9,746 nucleotides of DNA. It comes from an uncultured Prevotella sp. (lineage in GTDB: Bacteria > Bacteroidota > Bacteroidia > Bacteroidales > Bacteroidaceae). Numbering within the stretch: position 1 is the stretch's first letter; each line of letters opens with the position of its first letter. The notes under the pieces are model-generated. The model saw only the letters and a list, made by a program, of their open reading frames with translations. It made no database searches and was not told the DNA's origin. The position numbers were made by a program, and so were the translations under genes. Location: assembly GCA_934229335.1 (NCBI GenBank), contig CAKQDQ010000094.1:1-9746 (forward strand), read 5' to 3'. Shown here piece by piece: positions 6,640 to 9,746 of this stretch.

Positions 6640-7355
6640 GATTTATTGGACTTTTTATTTTTCTTTGCCAATTCTATACTGATGTTGAAAGTTCCGCCAA
6701 GTTTATCGCCGTCTCGTCCGTATCCAGGCACATACCATATCTTTTCGCCCTCATTCTCTTTGCCCGACAGTTTCAGCTTATAGCGGAAGCTCCAGCCTAA
6801 CCTTACAGGTCCTACGAGTTTGGCGTCGACAGAGAATACCAGCTCCGCCCAATGGTATGAGATGCTCTTCTCGTTGGTAGCGTATTCAGTAGTTCCACCC
6901 CAGTACGGCACATTGATGGTACCGTTAATCTCTTGTTTGAAGTTTGTGAAACCGTATCGTGCTCCTACCAGCACTCGGTAGTCGTCGTGTTTATTCTTGG
7001 CAATGTTTATGTCGCATCCTAATTTGCCGTAAGGCGCGTTAGTCTTAGCGGCAATGCCTGTTACGGCGTCAGTCTCATGACTTGCTGTTCCCCAGCCAAT
7101 CTCAGCTGTAGGGAAGTACTTGTCGCGTAGGTTAAAACGCACCGCGCCCTCTATCTGACCGTAGTCGCCAACCAGTCGCATTACGGTACCAGCGAGGTCG
7201 TATGACACGGCAATGCCTTTGAACAGTGCCACACTGTCTTTCTCTGTGCTATTCTGTGCAAGAGAGTTGTTCTGCTGCGCATGAATGGGCGACGGAAGCA
7301 GAATACTAATCATTACTGCTACGCAGACGTATATATATGTTCGTGACAGATGCAT
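6636..7355 (-). CDS. DUF6048 family secreted protein, 239 aa
   Basis: This is a protein of unknown function that I recognise as the Bacteroidota DUF6048 type. Residues 1-26 are a signal peptide (basic MHLSR, a hydrophobic core, then PSPIHA before QQNN), so cleavage after A26 is likely. The mature part alternates hydrophobic and polar residues with many Gly and aromatics (KGIAVSYDLAG, EGAVRFNLRDKYFPTAEIGWG, VLVGARYGFTNF, LVGPVRLGWSFRYKL), the pattern of beta-strands in an outer-membrane or periplasmic beta-protein. The tail is Lys- and Asn-rich. The chosen start puts the first 50 bases inside the preceding lipoprotein gene; starting at M15 would shorten the overlap to 8 bases but destroy the signal peptide, so M1 is preferred. 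It sits between a lipoprotein gene and apbE. An envelope role is likely; the actual function is unknown. Confidence 0.8.
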   Translation of the reverse strand: MHLSRTYIYVCVAVMISILLPSPIHAQQNNSLAQNSTEKDSVALFKGIAVSYDLAGTVMRLVGDYGQIEGAVRFNLRDKYFPTAEIGWGTASHETDAVTGIAAKTNAPYGKLGCDINIAKNKHDDYRVLVGARYGFTNFKQEINGTINVPYWGGTTEYATNEKSISYHWAELVFSVDAKLVGPVRLGWSFRYKLKLSGKENEGEKIWYVPGYGRDGDKLGGTFNISIELAKKNKKSNKS

Positions 7356-7827
7356 TGTTGCTAACTTTAGGATTGTTGACTATTACGGTGTCAATGAAAT
7401 TGTGAGTACTGCTTGTGCCCTCTATTTCGTGGTGGTATCGTGGTGCACAGTCTACAGATTCGAACTGTGGAATGTTGGTCTTGCTGATGCGCATAACGTC
7501 AGATATGCTTTGTGTGCTGTCGATAGTCATGGTGAGAGCAATCTCGTCCGTATCGGCATTATAGCTCATGGGCAGGTCTAACGACGATACATTGCTTTGG
7601 CTATTGATGTAAACCGTGTCTTCATCAGCGTATGGTCGGTGGAAGGTTACTGTTAGTGGGTAGTTCAGTTGCGCGTTGTTACCGTCCTTATCCTGAATGA
7701 TATAGTGACACATCACACCACCGTTGATGTTGCAGTCTATTGACGAGCAACCAGCCATAAGCGTGGAGCATAGTAGCATGGCGGTGACAGCGTGGCACTG
7801 TCTGTTATGGGATAACCAATTAAACAT
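7306..7827 (-). CDS. DUF6452 family lipoprotein, 173 aa
   Basis: This is a small predicted lipoprotein of unknown function that resembles the Bacteroidota DUF6452 family. A hydrophobic signal segment (about 12-26) ends in the lipobox LMAGC, so C27 should be lipidated after signal peptidase II cleavage. Four further Cys follow nearby or later (C32, C40 and one in VDCAPRYHH), and SIDCNINGGV right after the lipobox is the family's typical opening. The mature chain is rich in beta-type strands (YPLTVTFHRP, EIALTMTID, VTNIYIRLR). Its 3' end overlaps the DUF6048-type gene by 50 bases in another frame, and it begins 36 bases after the glycosyltransferase stop. I recall DUF6452 and DUF6048 genes being neighbours in other Bacteroidales, which supports a shared envelope task. 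What it binds or does is not visible. Confidence 0.78.
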   Translation of the reverse strand: MFNWLSHNRQCHAVTAMLLCSTLMAGCSSIDCNINGGVMCHYIIQDKDGNNAQLNYPLTVTFHRPYADEDTVYINSQSNVSSLDLPMSYNADTDEIALTMTIDSTQSISDVMRISKTNIPQFESVDCAPRYHHEIEGTSSTHNFIDTVIVNNPKVSNNASVTNIYIRLRSSND

Positions 7828-7863
7828 CTTATGTTGTGTTTGTTGTTACTTATTTCTCGTTGT

Positions 7864-8823
7864 TTACACCGTTTTTTCTATCTGATAGTCATTCCTGCCT
7901 TGTGATGAACGGCTTACGAGGTCGGCTACGAAACCAGCGAGGAACAGTTGCGTACCTATTATCATCATGGTCAGAGCGATATAGAAATAAGGTGAGTCTG
8001 TTACCAAACGTTGTGGTATACCCTGACTAAGAGCTATGAGTTTGTCGGCACCTATGATGATGGCAGAGACAAAACCGATGAAGAACATCAGCGAGCCTAA
8101 GAAGCCGAATACGTGCATAGGCTTTCGGCTAAAGGTAGAAAGGAACCACAATGTGATAAGGTCGAGGTAACCATTAACAAATCTGTTCCAGCCCATAAAC
8201 TTAGATTTGCCGAACTTACGTGCCTGATGGTGAACGGGCTTTTCGCCTATCTTATCGAAGCCAGCGTTCTTGGCAAGGTATGGCATATAGCGGTGCATCT
8301 CGCCATATACCTCAATATTTTTCACCACTTCAATGCGGTAAGCCTTTAGACCACAGTTGAAGTCGTGAAGGTTGTGTATTCCACTGACCTTCCTTGCCGT
8401 GGCATTGAAGAGCTTTGTAGGTATGGTTTTAGAGAGAGGGTCACCCTGTGAGCGGTTCTGTTTGTAGCCGCTTACGAGGTCGTAGCCATCTTCCTTAATC
8501 ATGCGGTATAGTTCAGGTATCTCGTCTGGTGAGTCCTGAAGGTCGGCGTCCATTGTTATAACCACATCACCCTGTACTTTCTCGAAGCCACAGTATAGTG
8601 CTGGCGATTTGCCATAATTGCGACGGAACTTGATGCCGTGTACGTGAGCGTCCTCGTTAGACAGCTTCTCTATTATGTCCCACGAGTGGTCGGTAGAGCC
8701 ATCGTTTACAAACACCACCTCATAGGTGAAGTTATGTTCCTGCATCACACGCTTTATCCATGCGTATAGCTCTGGTATAGATTCTTCTTCGTTGTATAGT
8801 GGTACTACTACTGATATGTCCAT
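7864..8823 (-). CDS. Family 2 glycosyltransferase, polyprenyl-phosphate type (DPM1/GtrB-like), 319 aa
   Basis: This is a membrane-bound GT-A glycosyltransferase, expected to move a sugar from a nucleotide donor to a polyprenyl phosphate at the inner face of the cytoplasmic membrane for envelope glycan or lipid modification. The GT2 domain (1-225) opens with ISVVVPLYNEEESIPEL, then VFVNDGSTDHSW (38-48) and the metal-binding DAD at 92-94 in MDADLQDSPDE. The FNCGLKAYR segment (155-163) and the later RKFGKSK (202-208) match the acceptor-site region of the DPM1-like group. Two membrane helices follow (about 235-258 and 279-303), as in GtrB and related proteins, with a short basic cytoplasmic tail. 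The gene lies 53 bases after the DUF4199-type gene and 36 bases before the lipoprotein gene. The sugar and final product are unknown. Confidence 0.93.
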   Translation of the reverse strand: MDISVVVPLYNEEESIPELYAWIKRVMQEHNFTYEVVFVNDGSTDHSWDIIEKLSNEDAHVHGIKFRRNYGKSPALYCGFEKVQGDVVITMDADLQDSPDEIPELYRMIKEDGYDLVSGYKQNRSQGDPLSKTIPTKLFNATARKVSGIHNLHDFNCGLKAYRIEVVKNIEVYGEMHRYMPYLAKNAGFDKIGEKPVHHQARKFGKSKFMGWNRFVNGYLDLITLWFLSTFSRKPMHVFGFLGSLMFFIGFVSAIIIGADKLIALSQGIPQRLVTDSPYFYIALTMMIIGTQLFLAGFVADLVSRSSQGRNDYQIEKTV

Positions 8824-8876
8824 TGTGATTTATTAGTTTTTAATGATGATAACATGTTGGTATCAGAGGCGTGATT

Positions 8877-9410
8877 CTATTTTCTTCTCATACCTACAAG
8901 ACCGAGAATCACGGAGAGGAAAGCTGAGGTAACGATGCCGTTAAAGAATATGCTGAAAGCAAAGTCTATTGGTCTTAGCTTTCCTATTTCTGTAATCTGT
9001 GCTTCTAAGAGGCTTGGGTCCATGCCCATTTGTTTGAACATTTCGCGTATCTCAGGAATGGCGATGTTGTTCTGAAGGGTAGTAATCAGCATGCCGTTGT
9101 CAATGAAGTAGAAGTAGACTAACGTGGCAGCGGCAAGGATTAGCGATGCGTACGTCATGGTGAGTAGGCAGAATATGACCGCTTTGCCATAAGAAATGCA
9201 ACCACCGAGAATCCTGTTTCTGAACTCTCTTAGGCGGAAATACATTATAAATGGGGTGGTGATAACTCCGGCTATGAAGCCTATCTGTACTTCGGGCGAC
9301 CACATACTTCCTACGAAACAGCCGAGCGTGACAATCCATAACAGTCCGATAAAGAGCCCGTCCTGTTTCGCGAAAGCTTTTAATTGAGTGTATTCTTCTA
9401 ATGAAATCAT
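8877..9410 (-). CDS. DUF4199 family integral membrane protein, 177 aa
   Basis: This is a small membrane protein of unknown function that fits the Bacteroidota DUF4199 family. It has four hydrophobic segments, at about 17-35, 41-58, 76-103 and 150-172. The segment ILGGCISYGKAV (67-78) before the third helix is the family-like conserved turn. The 104-148 loop is amphipathic (EIREMFKQMGMDPSLLEAQITEIGKLRPID), and the C-terminus is basic (GMRRK). It is the first gene of the long minus-strand series. A TAACTTTG promoter element ends only 4 bases before the ATG, so the message may be leaderless. The next in-frame Met, at residue 36, would lose the first helix, so the upstream ATG is preferred. It precedes the glycosyltransferase gene by 53 bases, a pairing I recall from other Bacteroidales, which hints at a helper role in envelope glycosylation. 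Confidence 0.82.
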   Translation of the reverse strand: MISLEEYTQLKAFAKQDGLFIGLLWIVTLGCFVGSMWSPEVQIGFIAGVITTPFIMYFRLREFRNRILGGCISYGKAVIFCLLTMTYASLILAAATLVYFYFIDNGMLITTLQNNIAIPEIREMFKQMGMDPSLLEAQITEIGKLRPIDFAFSIFFNGIVTSAFLSVILGLVGMRRK

Positions 9411-9414
9411 GCTA

Positions 9415-9422
9415 CAAAGTTA
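9415..9422 (-). promoter_or_regulatory. Bacteroidota -7 element for the DUF4199-glycosyltransferase series
   Basis: Read on the minus strand, these bases are TAACTTTG, a perfect TAnnTTTG element. No clear TTTG -33 box is seen 19-21 bases upstream. The element ends 4 bases before the DUF4199 start codon, so transcription would begin at or just inside that codon. Confidence 0.55.
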
Positions 9423-9464
9423 CGCATTTAATTCCGAAAATAGGTACTTTGTAACCCTGTAACT

Positions 9465-9497
9465 CTTAAAAAACATTAAACCGATGTTATTTTTAAG
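9465..9497. repeat. AT-rich inverted repeat in the divergent promoter region
   Basis: CTTAAAAAACAT (9465-9476) pairs with ATGT-TA-TTTTTAAG (9484-9497), with a 2-base bulge and a 7-base loop. It lies between the two divergent promoters and just upstream of the SRP RNA -33 box. It could be an UP-like A/T element or a barrier hairpin; neither role is shown. The rest of 9411-9593 holds promoter elements and a leader but no credible gene. Confidence 0.4.
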
Positions 9498-9501
9498 TTC
9501 T

Positions 9502-9536
9502 TTTGACCAAAGAATAAATAAAAATGCGTACCTTTG
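9502..9536 (+). promoter_or_regulatory. Promoter for the SRP RNA-tRNA-Thr transcript
   Basis: A -33 TTTG (9502-9505, within TTTTGACC) is followed 23 bases later by the -7 element TACCTTTG (9529-9536). The flanking TACCTTTGCA is typical of strong stable-RNA promoters in Bacteroidales. The spacer is slightly longer than the usual 19-21. Transcription should start near 9541-9544, leaving a leader of about 50 bases before the SRP RNA. Confidence 0.75.
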
Positions 9537-9593
9537 CATCGCTTTTAAAACAGCAAGCTTTTTAGAAGTTATGTTGTAAAGGCAAAACAAAAC

Positions 9594-9689
9594 GGGCAAG
9601 TCTTGCACGACCAGCTCCCTCGGAATCCTCCAGGACGGGAACGTAGCAAAGGTACTTGGTTGTAGCGGTGCGATGTAAGTAGCTTGCCC
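9594..9689 (+). ncRNA. ffs: Small signal recognition particle RNA (4.5S type)
   Basis: This is the RNA scaffold of the signal recognition particle, which binds Ffh and targets nascent membrane proteins to FtsY. The ends pair: GGGCAAG (9594-9600) with CTTGCCC (9683-9689), then CTTGCA (9602-9607) with TGTAAG (9674-9679), and CGACCA (9608-9613) with TGGTTG (9657-9662). The diagnostic apical domain is present: AGG-ACG, the GGAA tetraloop at 9638-9641, then CGT-AGC, matching AGG-UCC-GGAA-GGA-AGC in E. coli with covarying ACG/CGU pairs. It is about 96 bases long with no Alu domain, as in the bacterial small form. No U-rich terminator follows; the tRNA gene begins 4 bases later, so processing from a joint transcript is likely. 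Exact mature ends may differ by a few bases. Confidence 0.93.
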
Positions 9690-9693
9690 ACCC

Positions 9694-9746
9694 GCCTCTT
9701 TAGCTCAGTTGGCCAGAGCACGTGATTTGTAATCTCGGGGTCGTTG
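9694..9746 (+). tRNA. tRNA-Thr (anticodon UGU), 3' end outside window
   Basis: The visible part has the acceptor strand GCCTCTT (9694-9700), T8-A9, the D-stem GCTC/GAGC (9703-9706 with 9716-9719), and the anticodon loop TTTGTAA (9726-9732) with anticodon TGT at 9728-9730, which reads ACA and other Thr codons. The anticodon stem CGTGA/TCTCG contains one T-T mismatch (T9723 opposite T9735). The window ends at the start of the T-stem, so acceptor pairing and CCA cannot be checked. It follows the SRP RNA by 4 bases and probably shares its promoter. Confidence 0.93.

Noticed and set aside
567..9410. A new defence or mobile system within the gene series
   Set aside because: All genes belong to core or envelope families, base use looks even along the stretch, and there are no transposase, integrase, nuclease or target-site duplications.
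9420..9608. 62-residue minus-strand reading frame in the RNA gene upstream region
   Set aside because: It runs through the SRP RNA promoter, its leader and the 5' end of the SRP RNA. It shows no family features or export signal and ends inside the DUF4199 promoter, so it is chance.

Overview
The window looks like chromosomal core DNA from a Bacteroidota, most likely a Prevotella-like member of Bacteroidales. The reasons are a TAnnTTTG-type promoter in front of the stable RNA genes, weak or absent Shine-Dalgarno sequences, and several protein families largely confined to this phylum (DUF4199, DUF6048 and DUF6452 types, and an FNR-like regulator without a cAMP pocket). I identified families by recall and motif reading, not by a database search.

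Layout, left to right. Bases 1-311 hold the 3' half of a plus-strand ribulose-phosphate 3-epimerase gene. The convergent gap 312-566 carries two strong hairpins: a very long one (378-446) and a compact one (505-531). Bases 567-9410 are one continuous minus-strand gene series. Read in transcription order it is: DUF4199-type membrane protein, family 2 glycosyltransferase with two C-terminal membrane segments, DUF6452-type lipoprotein, DUF6048-type secreted protein, ApbE flavin transferase, a 198-base gap with a 22-bp tandem repeat, a Crp/Fnr regulator, an M3 dipeptidase, a deoxycytidylate deaminase and an S41 processing protease. Several neighbours overlap or nearly touch (50 bp, 4 bp and 11 bp overlaps, and one 2-bp gap), so at least two co-transcribed blocks are likely, split at the repeat-bearing gap. 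Bases 9411-9593 are a divergent promoter region. Bases 9594-9689 encode the small SRP RNA, followed 4 bases later by a tRNA-Thr(UGU) that runs off the window.

Functionally this is housekeeping: pentose phosphate metabolism, envelope glycosylation and lipoproteins, periplasmic flavinylation and proteolysis, peptide breakdown, dCMP deamination, and protein targeting and translation RNAs. I see no mobile element, CRISPR array, toxin-antitoxin pair or defence system. The most notable signals are non-coding: the 22-bp tandem array and inverted repeats around the Crp/Fnr gene, the long hairpin behind rpe, a promoter element so close to the DUF4199 start that the mRNA may be leaderless, and the tight SRP RNA-tRNA tandem.
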